Part shown: positions 31,245 through 40,144 of the stretch, piece by piece
How positions within the stretch are numbered: position 1 is the first letter of the stretch
How the letters are laid out: each line of letters opens with the position of its first letter
Assembly (NCBI RefSeq): GCF_041080675.1
Contig: NZ_CP163520.1
Span: 6,291,501 to 6,355,500, forward strand
Direction: 5' to 3'
Origin: Streptomyces sp. cg36
Lineage (GTDB): Bacteria; Actinomycetota; Actinomycetes; Streptomycetales; Streptomycetaceae
Length of the DNA: 64,000 nt
The notes under the pieces: model-generated
Told to the model about the DNA's origin: nothing
Seen by the model: only the letters and a program-made list of their open reading frames with translations
Databases searched by the model: none
Translations under genes and position numbers: made by a program

Positions 31245-32311
31245 GTGTACTCCTTGCTGTTACGGACGGTTTTGATGCTGCGCAGTTGGTGTTTCAGACC
31301 GTAGTGGGCGGCGATGTCCGAGGCTCGGTCGAGCATGGCGTGCCCCTCGCTGCGGGTGGCCAGGTCGGTGAGCAGGATGTGGCCGTGCGCCGTTTCGATC
31401 TGGACGCGCTGGAGCGGGGTTTCGAAGCGGCCGTTGCTGCGGGCGGTGTCGATGTAGGCCAGGGCCCGGCTGAGATCACCGGCACCGCGGTGGGCCAGTG
31501 CGAGCTTCTGCTGAGCGTTCGCCCAGTCCTCGGGTTCGTTCAGGTCCTCGAACCGCTCGGCTGCCTGCTGCATGACCTCGATGGCGAACTCATTGCGGCC
31601 GTCCTTGGCCAGGGCGGTGCCGATCCATAAGAGGGCCCGGGTGCGATCGGCCGGGCTGAGCCGTTTGTCACCGGCGAGCTGCTGGTAGCGGGTAGCCGCA
31701 GGGGTGAGGCGGCCGGCCATTTCGGCGACCACGGCGAGGGAGAGTTCGATCTGCGCGGCTCGGCGGGGGATGCCGAGCTCGGTGAATACGTCGTATGCGT
31801 CGCAGTAGAGCCGCTTGGCGGTCATCAAGTCCTGAAGGGTGCCCTGGAGGCGTCGCAGGTCGCCGGACAGGACCAGCGAGCGTCCGTACAGGTACAGGCC
31901 CCGAGGGTCGAGGTCGTGGGGCTGGGCGTGGCCGAGCCAGCGTTCCAGCAGGGTGGCGGCGAAAGCGAAGTCCTGACGGTCGAGGCACACCACGATCCGC
32001 TCCAGATCCTCCGTCCAGGTCTCGTGGTCCGGGATCGTGGCCGCCAGCGTTGTGCTCGGTCGCCGCTCCAGCGGGCCCTGGGCGAGGAACTGCACGAAGC
32101 GTGTCTGGGTGACGGCGTCGGCGCGGGCGAGTGCGGTGTCGAGGATGGCCTGGGTGTCTGGTCTGGGCTCGATGGCGGCCCGGTGCTTGTCCCAGTTGGC
32201 GACGGTCCGTTCGGCGACGCCGAGGTGATCGGCGTAGGCGCGGACGCTCATCCGCAGCGCGCGGCGCAGGGCATGGGCCTCCTCGCCGGTCCACTGCTGC
32301 ACCGTCGCCAC
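31241..32311 (-). CDS. XRE-family regulator with tetratricopeptide-like helices, 356 aa
   Basis: The N-terminal helix-turn-helix (EAHALRRALRMSVRAYADHL, GVAERTVANWDKH) is followed by about 250 residues of helical repeats (LERWLGHAQPHDLDPRGLYL, FEDLNEPEDWANAQQKLALA). This is the plan of streptomycete XRE/TPR regulators that respond to a peptide or ligand. GTG is preceded by GGAAGGGAG. It heads the operon with YdcF and WbqC proteins and is divergent from the gene at 32501. Confidence 0.8.
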   Translation of the reverse strand: MATVQQWTGEEAHALRRALRMSVRAYADHLGVAERTVANWDKHRAAIEPRPDTQAILDTALARADAVTQTRFVQFLAQGPLERRPSTTLAATIPDHETWTEDLERIVVCLDRQDFAFAATLLERWLGHAQPHDLDPRGLYLYGRSLVLSGDLRRLQGTLQDLMTAKRLYCDAYDVFTELGIPRRAAQIELSLAVVAEMAGRLTPAATRYQQLAGDKRLSPADRTRALLWIGTALAKDGRNEFAIEVMQQAAERFEDLNEPEDWANAQQKLALAHRGAGDLSRALAYIDTARSNGRFETPLQRVQIETAHGHILLTDLATRSEGHAMLDRASDIAAHYGLKHQLRSIKTVRNSKEYT

Positions 32312-32500
32312 GTGTCGCTCCCTTCCTGCCCGTCATGGAAGCACGCGGGACGCACGGCGTGCACGGCAACTGCAACGGAAGTGCAACGCCGGTTCATTTC
32401 AGCGCCGTTGGGATGCCGCCACTCTCGGTCCCACGGTCAGCGACGCGACACCTGCGGCGCTCACCGTGGTTGCCCCGACTCTTCAAGGACGGACATCAGG

Positions 32501-32944
32501 ATGGAACCGGTCACGGAGCATCGCCGCGTCAACGGCCCAGTCGTGTACGGCTTTTTGCGGCTGGTCAAAGCGTCCACAGCACGGCAGACAGCGTTGACGC
32601 GGGCGCTGACCGAGTACTGCCGACAGCACGAACTGCTGCTGTCCGGGATCTTCACCGACCGCGCGGCTGGGGCCGGGGATCTCTCGCCGGCCTTCACCGG
32701 GCTGCTGGACGTGCTCGCGCTGCCGGATGCCTATGGTGTCGTGCTCCCCGCCGTATCCCACCTCGGTCCCCGGGCGATAGCGGCCGCGCGGCAGGAACGT
32801 ATCGGTGTGACCGGAACCCGCGTTCTGTTCGTTCGGGGCCCTCGCCTGCATCGCCCGAGCGGCCCGCGCCGCTCACCTGCGTCTGGGAGTGCGGTCCGCT
32901 GCCCGAGGGCGGATTGCGCGGCGGCTCTGCACGCCGAACCCTAA
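32501..32944 (+). CDS. Resolvase-like N-terminal domain protein, probably non-catalytic, 147 aa
   Basis: VVYGFLRLVKASTARQTALT, HELLLSGIFTDRAAGAG and AYGVVLPAVSHLGPRAIAAA follow the strand-helix order of serine-recombinase catalytic domains. The conserved Y.R.S/D.Q pattern is loose (FLRLVKAS) and there is no DNA-binding domain. Such shortened proteins sit beside XRE regulators in streptomycetes and may act as regulators. The tail is Arg/Pro/Cys-rich. Confidence 0.5.
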   Translation: MEPVTEHRRVNGPVVYGFLRLVKASTARQTALTRALTEYCRQHELLLSGIFTDRAAGAGDLSPAFTGLLDVLALPDAYGVVLPAVSHLGPRAIAAARQERIGVTGTRVLFVRGPRLHRPSGPRRSPASGSAVRCPRADCAAALHAEP

Positions 32945-32966
32945 CCGGCCCCTGAGGAGCCCTGCC

Positions 32967-33053
32967 ATGAGACCACACCACGCCCGTATCGCCCTGCTCG
33001 CCGCCCCCGAACAGGTCGCGTTCGCCCGCGACCGGATCATCACCCAGGTCAGG
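32967..33053 (+). pseudogene. Possible remnant of a regulatory ATP-binding (HATPase) protein N-terminus
   Basis: After GAGGAGCCC the frame reads MRPHHARIALLAAPEQVAFA, then RDRIITQVRS, close to the first strand and helix of RsbW-like ATP-binding proteins. It then runs into antisense of the regulator at 33054 without a stop of its own, and the domain core is missing. A truncated relic is the simplest reading, but it may be chance. Confidence 0.3.
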
Positions 33054-34385
33054 TCAGGCGGCGGCTTTCTGGCGCTCCACGACGCGGACACGTTCGCCGA
33101 GCTGCTTCACGGCCCGGATAGTCGGCTGCGCCGCGATGTCATGGCGCAGCGCCGTGAAGTGCTCGTCACCGCGGGCGGTGGACAGAGCGGTGTAGTCGTC
33201 GAGGAATGCGTTCCACGTCGCGCACGCGGCCTCGATGTGCCCGAGCTCCCACTGTCGCGAGGCGAGGACCCCGTTCGCATGGACCCGGCCCTGCCGCTCG
33301 TGGACGGGGCGGACCCGGTTGGACTGCTGCATCGCCTTGATGGAGCCGGGAAGGTCGCCGAGCTCGTACAGGACGTGGGAAACGTGGAAGTGGTAGGCGG
33401 CCTGGTCGTAGCCGCCCACCGCGTCATTGCGGCCGTCCGCCTTCGACAGCGCGGTCTCCGTCTCGTTCAGCCGGGTGAACGCCTGACGCCGGTCCTTCAC
33501 CATCGCCGCGCCGTGGGCTTGCTGGCCGCGAAGGAACGCGACGAGCCGGGGCCCGGCCGACGGTGCGGCCTCGGCCGCCGAGTCGGCGTACTGAAGCGCC
33601 TTGGCGCCGTAGCCGAGGTTCGACGCCTGAAGGCTCATGCCGCGCAGGGTCCGGCAATACGTGACGTGGTCCTGGGCGTCCTTGGCGAGGCTGAGGGCCT
33701 GGACGAAGTACTTCTGCCCCAGGCCGTGGGCCCGCTCGTACATCGCCATCCACCCGGTCAGGTAGACGAAATCGGAGGCCGCGGCGAGCATCTGGCCGTG
33801 CACCGCAGGGGTGGCGTCGGCGTCGACCCAGGGCAGCACGGTGTTCGCGAGGAACGCGGCCGCCATGGGGCGGGCGTGGCCGCCGCCGAGGTCGTCGAGG
33901 ATCGTCGCGATGTGGTCGGTCATCTTCTGCACGGTGGTGACTTCGCCAGGACCGATGTGGACGGTGCGGCCCGCCTTGACGTCGGTGTCGGCAGCGTCGA
34001 GCCGGTCCCCGAGGTCGGTGTACAGCGGCACCATGAGGGCGGCCGAGTACAAGCCAGCGGAGAGCACGCCCCGGCGGGAGGGGTCCATGTCGCTCCTCAC
34101 GAGGTCCGCCAGGCCGGCGACCTTGTTCGTGTCCTCGCCGGGCAGCCCGGCCTCGGCGCACGTTACCGGGCGTCCGATCCTCCGCGAGAACGCTTCGACG
34201 ACGATGGGCTGCACCTGTGCGCGGGGAAGGCTGCCCTTGAGCCAGTAGGTGACGGTGCTCGCGCTGTAGTTCAAGGTCATGCCCGCCTCGGCGGCGACCC
34301 GGTTCACGGCCCGCGCGAGCTGCCCGTTTCCCCAGTCGGCCTCGGTCATCAGCGCGCCGAGCCCCGTGTTCGGTGTGCGTCCCAT
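33054..34385 (-). CDS. Streptomycete helix-turn-helix/TPR-type regulator, 443 aa
   Basis: The N-terminal DNA-binding part (MGRTPNTGLGALMTEADWGN, ARAVNRVAAEAG, YSASTVTYWLKGSLPRAQVQ) is followed by helical repeats typical of TPR regulators (FVQALSLAKDAQDHVTYCRT, ALQYADSAAEAAPSAG, FHVSHVLYELGDLPGSIKAM). The ATG at 34385 begins the conserved part; the frame upstream contains low-complexity shadow. Operator-like repeats lie between this gene and the divergent DUF6415-type operon, so it probably controls both. Confidence 0.75.
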   Translation of the reverse strand: MGRTPNTGLGALMTEADWGNGQLARAVNRVAAEAGMTLNYSASTVTYWLKGSLPRAQVQPIVVEAFSRRIGRPVTCAEAGLPGEDTNKVAGLADLVRSDMDPSRRGVLSAGLYSAALMVPLYTDLGDRLDAADTDVKAGRTVHIGPGEVTTVQKMTDHIATILDDLGGGHARPMAAAFLANTVLPWVDADATPAVHGQMLAAASDFVYLTGWMAMYERAHGLGQKYFVQALSLAKDAQDHVTYCRTLRGMSLQASNLGYGAKALQYADSAAEAAPSAGPRLVAFLRGQQAHGAAMVKDRRQAFTRLNETETALSKADGRNDAVGGYDQAAYHFHVSHVLYELGDLPGSIKAMQQSNRVRPVHERQGRVHANGVLASRQWELGHIEAACATWNAFLDDYTALSTARGDEHFTALRHDIAAQPTIRAVKQLGERVRVVERQKAAA

Positions 34386-34399
34386 TTCCAGCTCCCTGG

Positions 34400-34466
34400 C
34401 ATTCAACGCATTCAACGGCCTTACCAGCATGGCCCGTTCTGCCTTCGGGTGTACCCCCGTTGAATG
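34400..34466. promoter_or_regulatory. Operator repeats between divergent regulator and DUF6415 operon
   Basis: Direct repeats CATTCAACG (34400-34408) and CATTCAACGG (34409-34418), and an inverted copy CCGTTGAATG (34457-34466). The 232-bp space 34386-34617 holds nothing else recognisable. Confidence 0.55.
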
Positions 34467-34617
34467 GTTGCGAGCCGTCCCAGGCCGGATGCCGACTGCA
34501 CCTCGGCCCCCCTGGCAGGGACGCGCCTGGGATGGCCACCCCCTGCACGGGCCGCGGCATGACCCCTTGCCGTGCGTGATCCGCACCGCCCACTGTCGAG
34601 CGCTCAAGGACCCCCAG

Positions 34618-34977
34618 ATGGTCAGGATTCAGAACACCGCTAAGCCGGAGGCCGTGTCCGCGCTGGACATGCAGCGCGATATCCGCCTCGCGCTGTCCCT
34701 GGCCGACCACGCCCCGTCCGGCCCGGTCGCGAGGGAAGTCCGCGGCCGTCTGCGCGACTACATCACCGTCCTGGAAGACCCGGCCGGTAGATACGCGACG
34801 TCCCTCGACACGGCCACGCGGGCGAGGGACGTCGCGGTCTCCACGATCCGGTACGCGCATGACCTGGCCCATGATCCGGGCGGTGATCCGGTCGCCTCGC
34901 TGCGGCTGCTGGCGAAGTCGACGGACTGCCTGCTCCGCTACGCGGCCTCCGCGCCCGGTCCCAAGGCGGAAGCCTGA
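34618..34977 (+). CDS. DUF6415-like protein, 119 aa
   Basis: EAVSALDMQRDIRLALSLAD, VAREVRGRLRDYITVLEDPA and DPVASLRLLAKSTDCLLRYA match the layout of DUF6415 proteins, small helical proteins often beside natural-product or regulatory loci in Streptomyces. Function unknown. First gene of a three-gene overlapping operon (TGATG, then GTGA). Confidence 0.65.
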   Translation: MVRIQNTAKPEAVSALDMQRDIRLALSLADHAPSGPVAREVRGRLRDYITVLEDPAGRYATSLDTATRARDVAVSTIRYAHDLAHDPGGDPVASLRLLAKSTDCLLRYAASAPGPKAEA

Positions 34978-35057
34978 TGTGGCCGTTAGTGATCGGTGCC
35001 GGGCTCCTGGCCGCCATGGCGGCCCTGTTCGTCATCGACAGATGGAGGGACCGGTGA
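34977..35057 (+). CDS. Single-span membrane micro-protein with TTA codon, 26 aa
   Basis: One membrane helix with a basic end (VIGAGLLAAMAALFVIDRWR). Starts in the stop of the DUF6415-type gene and overlaps the next gene by GTGA, so coupling supports translation. Its fourth codon is TTA, which would place it under bldA control. Confidence 0.55.
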   Translation: MWPLVIGAGLLAAMAALFVIDRWRDR

Positions 35058-35245
35058 ACGGGTGCCACCGGGCCGTACCGCCGCCGATCGAGTTCCACCC
35101 GGTGCGGTTCGTGCTCGCGGTCCTGGCGGCCGGACTGGTCGGGCCGACGGTGGCCCTCCACCACCAGGCCGCCGAGCTGGTCGCCGGAGCGGAGCGGGAG
35201 ACCGTCCCGGTGACCGTGCCGGACATCCCTCCGTCCGGCACATGA
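35054..35245 (+). CDS. Small membrane protein, 63 aa
   Basis: One hydrophobic helix (FVLAVLAAGLVGPTVALHH) then an acidic, probably outward-facing tail (ELVAGAERETVPVTVPDIPP). Coupled to the 26-aa membrane protein and followed by a hairpin. Function unknown. Confidence 0.55.
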   Translation: MNGCHRAVPPPIEFHPVRFVLAVLAAGLVGPTVALHHQAAELVAGAERETVPVTVPDIPPSGT

Positions 35246-35251
35246 AGAACG

Positions 35252-35290
35252 CTCCGGCACCCGCACGTTGGTCCGTTCCGGGTGCCGGAG
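35252..35290. terminator. Hairpin after the DUF6415 operon
   Basis: Perfect 12-bp stem CTCCGGCACCCG / CGGGTGCCGGAG with a 15-nt loop, 6 nt after the operon end; no U-tract. Confidence 0.55.
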
Positions 35291-35437
35291 CTCCCAAGAC
35301 CACCGCTCCTCTTTGCGGGGCGGTGCGGGCGGCCCGGTGCCCTTCCCGGCGTCCGCTGGCCTCATCTCGCACGACACACCAGCAGTTCGCCCGCCGTCGG
35401 CGGCGGGCGGACCTTCCCCCGAACGAAGGAGAAGCAC

Positions 35438-36025
35438 GTGAACGCGACACTCACCCGGCCCGCCCCCGAACAGGCCGCCGAACGCGCCCGCGCGATCCTC
35501 GCGGCCTGGCAGAACGACCCCGAGATGGCCACCGTCATGGAAGGGTGCGCCGGGTACTCCAACGAGTGGGACGACTTCTACGGCGGCCCGCTCGTCATCG
35601 ACTACTCCGTCACCCGCGACGCGAAGCCGCTGCTCGACAACGCGTTGAAGGTGATGGCCCTCAAGTCGGCCGTGTACGAGATGACCGACGGCGATGAGCT
35701 GGCCGCCGAGATCCCTGTGCCCGTGCCGGTCGACGTCACCTGCCACGCGCTGTGTGCGCAGATCACGGCCCTGTCGCGCGTTCAACAGCGCACCGGGCAC
35801 CTGTTCGTCCACTCCACGGTGAACGAGCACGTCAACAACACCCCGTGGAAGCTGGGGGACTACACCCATCAGGCATACCGGGCCGCGTTCGGGCCGGTCG
35901 ACGACCGGTACTGGATCGACGCCGACGAGGCCGAGCGGCGCCGCCAGGTCCTCGACACCGCGTACGCGTCGATCGGCGTCACCGATCGCGGGCAAACAGT
36001 CTCCATCGACTTCGCGGCGGCGTAG
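35438..36025 (+). CDS. Unknown protein, 195 aa
   Basis: GTG preceded by GAAGGAGAAG. Residues about 1-90 are helical then acidic-aromatic (YSNEWDDFYGGPLVIDYSVT); the C-terminal half is mostly helical with HSTVNEHVNNTPWKLGDYTH. No family recognised. Its last 47 bases overlap the convergent gene at 35979. Confidence 0.6.
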   Translation: MNATLTRPAPEQAAERARAILAAWQNDPEMATVMEGCAGYSNEWDDFYGGPLVIDYSVTRDAKPLLDNALKVMALKSAVYEMTDGDELAAEIPVPVPVDVTCHALCAQITALSRVQQRTGHLFVHSTVNEHVNNTPWKLGDYTHQAYRAAFGPVDDRYWIDADEAERRRQVLDTAYASIGVTDRGQTVSIDFAAA

Positions 36026-36281
36026 CCACCGGCTCCGGGGGCTCCGGTACGTACGCCGGGGCCATGCGGTCTGGTACTTCCCCGATCTTGTGGGGGTGGA
36101 CGCACGCCGGAGTGCCCTCGGCGGTGTAGCGGTAGCCGTCGGCCGGATTGAACGGGCACTCCCGGTTCGGCCGGTCGTAGATCACGAACTGTTCGCGCGG
36201 GAACCGTTTCGACGGGCAGATCCCGCACACTGGCCGATCCGGATCATCGTCTTCGACGTAGGGCCGTGGGGCGTCGTCCAT
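35979..36281 (-). CDS. Small cysteine-containing protein, 100 aa
   Basis: MDDAPRPYVEDDDPDRPVCG, then ICPSKRFPREQF and RECPFNPADGYRY give a Cys set (CGIC, C, C) fit for one zinc ion. The tail is Pro-rich and ends in WRLFARDR. Convergent overlap with the 195-aa gene lowers certainty. Bases 36282-36478 hold no gene. Confidence 0.45.
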   Translation of the reverse strand: MDDAPRPYVEDDDPDRPVCGICPSKRFPREQFVIYDRPNRECPFNPADGYRYTAEGTPACVHPHKIGEVPDRMAPAYVPEPPEPVATPPRSRWRLFARDR

Positions 36282-36478
36282 GCCGCAGCACCCTAGCGGC
36301 AACCGGGCCACTGCTGCGGTGACCGTGTCCGGCAGGCCGCCGTCCGAGTAGCACCCGAAGGCTCCGCCCGTCCCCGTTCCTGGCAGTCGGCGCGGACGGA
36401 GACGGCGCCGGCCGGTTTCCCCCGAGACCGGTCGGCGCATCCAGCCCGGTACAGACCTCACTGCTGAAGGGCCCACCG

Positions 36479-37312
36479 ATGACCGAAGACACATCGCGCC
36501 CGACTCCGTACGCGGACGCAGCACGGATCTTCCAGAGCACGGCCCGGTACTACGCCCGGTACCGGCTGCCTCACCCGGCGGTTCTCACCGACCACATCGT
36601 GAGCCTGGCCCGTGAACACACTGCTGCTCCGCGCATGGCCGACCTCGGGTGCGGCACCGGCCTGGTGAGCCTCGAACTGGCCGCGCGCGGCGTCGACGTG
36701 ATCGCGGTCGACGCCAACCCCGCCATGCTGGCCGAAGGCCGCAAGGCCGCAGCCGAGCGGGGTCTGCTCATCGACTGGCGCGAGGGTACCGGGGAGAACA
36801 TCGCCGCAATGCCCGGCACCGACGGGATCTCCGGCGCGGTGATCGCCGACGCCTTCCACTGGATGGACCGCCCCCAGGTTCTGCACCAGCTCGACCAGGT
36901 CGTGGCGCCGGGCGGCTTCGTGGCCGTGCTGGTCTCCCGCGCGGCGAACACCGAACGGCCGTGGTGGTGGGAGGTGATCGCCAGGGTGCGGGCCCGGTTC
37001 GTCGGCGAGGTCCCCGCCGCCGGCGTCGGCCAGGAGTACAAGCCGCCGCAGGCCGATCACGAGACGGTGCTGCGGCACTCGCCGTTCAGCCGGGTCGCGG
37101 TGACGAGGGCCGAGCACACCGTCCGGTACACCACGGACGAGTTGGTGGCCGTGCAGTTCACCTACGCCTTCTCCTCACCGGACCTGCTGGGCGACCGGTG
37201 CGAGGAGTTCTCGCAGGCGGTACGGGCGGCGTTGCTGGCGGTCGAGCCGTCCGGCCGGTTCGAGGCGACGGCCACGGCCGCCCTGATCCTGGGGTGGCGT
37301 GCGCACGGCTGA
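36479..37312 (+). CDS. Class I SAM-dependent methyltransferase, 277 aa
   Basis: Motif I ADLGCGTGLVSLEL near residue 60, the acidic strand end VIAVDANPAML, motif II GAVIADAFHWMDRPQVLHQL and LxxGGF (VAPGGFVAVL). The N-terminus FQSTARYYARYRLPHP and the whole plan resemble small-molecule methyltransferases. Substrate unknown. First gene of the 36-45 kb cargo island; convergent with the dehydrogenase gene at 37347. Confidence 0.9.
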   Translation: MTEDTSRPTPYADAARIFQSTARYYARYRLPHPAVLTDHIVSLAREHTAAPRMADLGCGTGLVSLELAARGVDVIAVDANPAMLAEGRKAAAERGLLIDWREGTGENIAAMPGTDGISGAVIADAFHWMDRPQVLHQLDQVVAPGGFVAVLVSRAANTERPWWWEVIARVRARFVGEVPAAGVGQEYKPPQADHETVLRHSPFSRVAVTRAEHTVRYTTDELVAVQFTYAFSSPDLLGDRCEEFSQAVRAALLAVEPSGRFEATATAALILGWRAHG

Positions 37313-37346
37313 CTGGTTCCCCGCCGGAGCGGGGAACCAGTCGGGG

Positions 37347-38657
37347 TCACCCGTGGCCGAGGCGGTGCACGGTCCAGCCCGCGGACTCCCACTGGTCGCG
37401 CTGCACAGCGCTGCGGGCGTCGACCAGGACGCGGGAGGCGACGACCTCGCCGACGGCGGCCGGGTCGGCGCCCGCGAACTGGGGCCACTCGGTGGCCAGC
37501 AGTACCGCGTCCGCGCCCCTGGCCGCGTCCACCGCGTTCCCCGCGTAGCCGAGTTCGGGCAGGACAGCGCGGGCGTTGGCACCGGCCATCGGGTCGTACA
37601 CGGTCACCAGCGCCCCGGCCTGGTGCAGACGAGCGGCCACGTCCAGGGCCGGGGAGTCGCGGACGTCGTCGGTGCCGGGCTTGAACGCCGCTCCCCACAC
37701 CGTGATCCGGCGGCCGGTCAGGTCGCCGCCGACGGCCGCCTGGAGCCGTTCGACGGTGTGGGTGCGCCGTTCCTGGTTGACGGCGTCCACGCCGCGCAGG
37801 AAGTCGAAGGAGCCGCCGACGCCGAGCTGGTCGGCGCGGGCGATGAACGCGCGGACGTCCTTGGGCAGGCAGCCACCGCCGTAGCCGAGCCCCGGCGACA
37901 TGGCCTTGTGGCCGATGCGGTCGTCGAACCCGATCGCGTGCGCGACGGTCGCCGCGTCCGCGCCGGCGGCTTCGGCGAGGTTCGCGATGGCGTTGATGAA
38001 GCTGATCCTGGTCGCCAGGTAGGCGTTCGCCGATCCCTTCACCAGCTCGCAGGTCGCGGGGTCGGTGACGATGATCGGCGATCCGGCGTCCACGATCGGC
38101 GCGAACGCCTCGCGGATCATCTTGTCGGCCCACGGGCTGGCGACACCGGCCACGATCCGGTCCGGGTGGAGCGTGTCGTCCACCGCGTGCCCTTCGCGCA
38201 GGAACTCCGGGCTCCACGCCACCTCAACGGCGTCTCCGGCGGGCGCGAGAGCGTGGACGCGGTCGGTGATCGCGGCGGTCGTGCCGACCGGGACGGTGGA
38301 CTTCCCGACGATCAGGCACCGGCCGGTCAGGTGGGGGGCGAGCGCGTCCACGGCCGCATGGACCTGCGACAGGTCGTAGCCCGACCCGTCGGGAAGGTCC
38401 GGGGTGCCCACGCCGATGAAATGGATCTCCCCGAACGCGGCGGCCTCCGCGAAGTCGGTGGTGAACCGCAGGCGCCCGCCGACGTGGCGGCCCAGCAGGT
38501 CATCGAGCTTGGGTTCTCTGAACCAGGCCCGGCCGCCGTTCAACGTGTCGATCTTGTCGGCGTCGATGTCCACGCCGATCACGTCATGGCCGATCTCGGC
38601 CATGGCTGCGGCGTGCGTGGCCCCGAGGTGCCCGCATCCAATCACGGTCATGCGCAC
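37347..38657 (-). CDS. UDP-glucose/GDP-mannose dehydrogenase family protein, 436 aa
   Basis: N-terminal NAD-binding Rossmann fold (VIGCGHLGATHAAAMAEIGH), the STVPVG segment, central helix region and catalytic-Cys motif GYGGGCLPKD, then the C-terminal UDP-binding domain with GAAFKPGTDDVRDSPALDVA. All canonical residues are kept. It should oxidise a nucleotide-bound sugar C6 to a uronic acid. GTG 38657 has AAGGGA upstream; ATG 38651 is the alternative. Divergent from a second family member 86 bp away. Confidence 0.9.
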   Translation of the reverse strand: MRMTVIGCGHLGATHAAAMAEIGHDVIGVDIDADKIDTLNGGRAWFREPKLDDLLGRHVGGRLRFTTDFAEAAAFGEIHFIGVGTPDLPDGSGYDLSQVHAAVDALAPHLTGRCLIVGKSTVPVGTTAAITDRVHALAPAGDAVEVAWSPEFLREGHAVDDTLHPDRIVAGVASPWADKMIREAFAPIVDAGSPIIVTDPATCELVKGSANAYLATRISFINAIANLAEAAGADAATVAHAIGFDDRIGHKAMSPGLGYGGGCLPKDVRAFIARADQLGVGGSFDFLRGVDAVNQERRTHTVERLQAAVGGDLTGRRITVWGAAFKPGTDDVRDSPALDVAARLHQAGALVTVYDPMAGANARAVLPELGYAGNAVDAARGADAVLLATEWPQFAGADPAAVGEVVASRVLVDARSAVQRDQWESAGWTVHRLGHG

Positions 38658-38743
38658 TGCGGTCCGTCCCTTCGCGTTGCGTTCCCGAAGCCCGTCACCC
38701 AACCACACCCATCCCGCGAGTACCCAAAGCCGGAGGTAGGAGC

Positions 38744-40144
38744 ATGAAAGTCACCGTGATCGGCATCGGCCGTCTCGGCGCCCCGTACGCGGCATCGCTC
38801 GCCGAGATCGGCCACGACGTCCTCGGCGTCGAGCCGGACCCGAAGACCCTCGGGAGGCTGACGTCCGGGCTGGCGCCGTTCGACGAGCCCGACCTCGGCG
38901 CGACGATCGCCAAGCACGCGGCCAGCGGCACCATGCGGTTCACCGCCTCCTACGACGACGCAGCCCGGTTCGCGGACATCCACTTCGTGTGCGTGCCCAC
39001 CCCGCAGACGGCCGGAGCGTTAGCAGCCGACCTGTCGTACATCGAGGCTGCCGTCGCCAGCCTGGCCCACCGCGCCCGCCGGGACTGCCTGATCGTGGCG
39101 AAGTCGTCCGTGCCAGTGGGCACCATGGACCGTCTCGCCACCCTTGCAACAGGAGCAGCCCGCCCAGGGGTTCGGGTGAGCCTGGCCTACTCGCCGGACT
39201 TTCTGCGGGAGTCCACGTCGATGACGGACGCGGCCCGCCCCACCCGGATCGTCGTCGGCATCCAGAGAGAGCGGGACCGTCCGGACGCCGAAGACGTCCT
39301 GCGGCATGTCTGGGCACCGTGGCTTGAGGCCGGTGTCCCGCTGGTCGTCACCGACTGGGCCACGGCAGAGCTGTCGAAGTCGGCGGCCAACGCGTTCCTT
39401 GCCACGAAGGTGTCGTTCATCAACTTCCTGGGCGCGATGTGCGAGCACTCCGGCGCCGACATCCAGGCCCTGTCCGCGACGCTGGCGCTCGACCCCCGGA
39501 TCGGCCCGGCCATGCTGGACGCCGGGCTCGGCTTCGGCGGTTCCTGCATCCCCAAGGACATCCGGGCTCTGGCCGAGCGGGGGCGTGAACTCGACGTCCC
39601 GGAAGCCGGATTCCTCCGGGACGTCGACGCGATCAACATCCGGCGGCGGCGCCGGGTCGTCGCGCTCACCCGCGAAGCCCTCGGCGGAACCCTCACCGGC
39701 CAACGGATCGCGGTGTGGGGGGCCGCGTTCAAGCCCGGCACCGACGACGTCCGGGACTCACCGGCCCTAGCCGTCGCGCGCGAACTCGCCGCCGCCGGAG
39801 CCGCGGTTGCTGTCCATGACCCGAAAGCCCTGGAAACAGTCCGCGAAGAAGCACCCGAACTCGCCACATGCGACGACGCGGCCGCCGTGCTGGACGGAGC
39901 GAACGTGCTGCTGCACCTGACGCACTGGGAGGCATACCGGCAGACCGACCCCGCAGCCCTGTTCAGCCGCATCGCCACACCGGTAGTGATCGACGCGCGC
40001 GGAACCCTCGACGCCGCACTGTGGACGGCAGCGGGCTGGACGTACACGGCGCTCGGCCAGACACCCGCCAACGTCCGCGCGGTGAAGGAGGCCGCCCAGG
40101 CGCTCACCGGGCAGCCAGCCACGGGCCTCGAAGGAAATCACTAG
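38744..40144 (+). CDS. Second UDP-glucose/GDP-mannose dehydrogenase family protein, 466 aa
   Basis: Paralogous to the divergent neighbour: IGIGRLGAPYAASLAEIGHD, KSSVPVGT, GFGGSCIPKDIRAL (catalytic Cys) and AAFKPGTDDVRDSPALAVAR. It contains a TTA codon (GAL-AADL). The ATG follows GGAGGTAGGAGC. It ends at TAG, behind which the same frame stays open and encodes a zinc ribbon (next entry). The pair may handle two different sugars or steps of one pathway. Confidence 0.9.
   Translation: MKVTVIGIGRLGAPYAASLAEIGHDVLGVEPDPKTLGRLTSGLAPFDEPDLGATIAKHAASGTMRFTASYDDAARFADIHFVCVPTPQTAGALAADLSYIEAAVASLAHRARRDCLIVAKSSVPVGTMDRLATLATGAARPGVRVSLAYSPDFLRESTSMTDAARPTRIVVGIQRERDRPDAEDVLRHVWAPWLEAGVPLVVTDWATAELSKSAANAFLATKVSFINFLGAMCEHSGADIQALSATLALDPRIGPAMLDAGLGFGGSCIPKDIRALAERGRELDVPEAGFLRDVDAINIRRRRRVVALTREALGGTLTGQRIAVWGAAFKPGTDDVRDSPALAVARELAAAGAAVAVHDPKALETVREEAPELATCDDAAAVLDGANVLLHLTHWEAYRQTDPAALFSRIATPVVIDARGTLDAALWTAAGWTYTALGQTPANVRAVKEAAQALTGQPATGLEGNH

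Noticed and set aside
32889..34463. Long plus-strand frame opposite the regulator at 33054
   Set aside because: Beyond its first ~30 codons it is antisense composition; only the start was kept, as a possible gene remnant.
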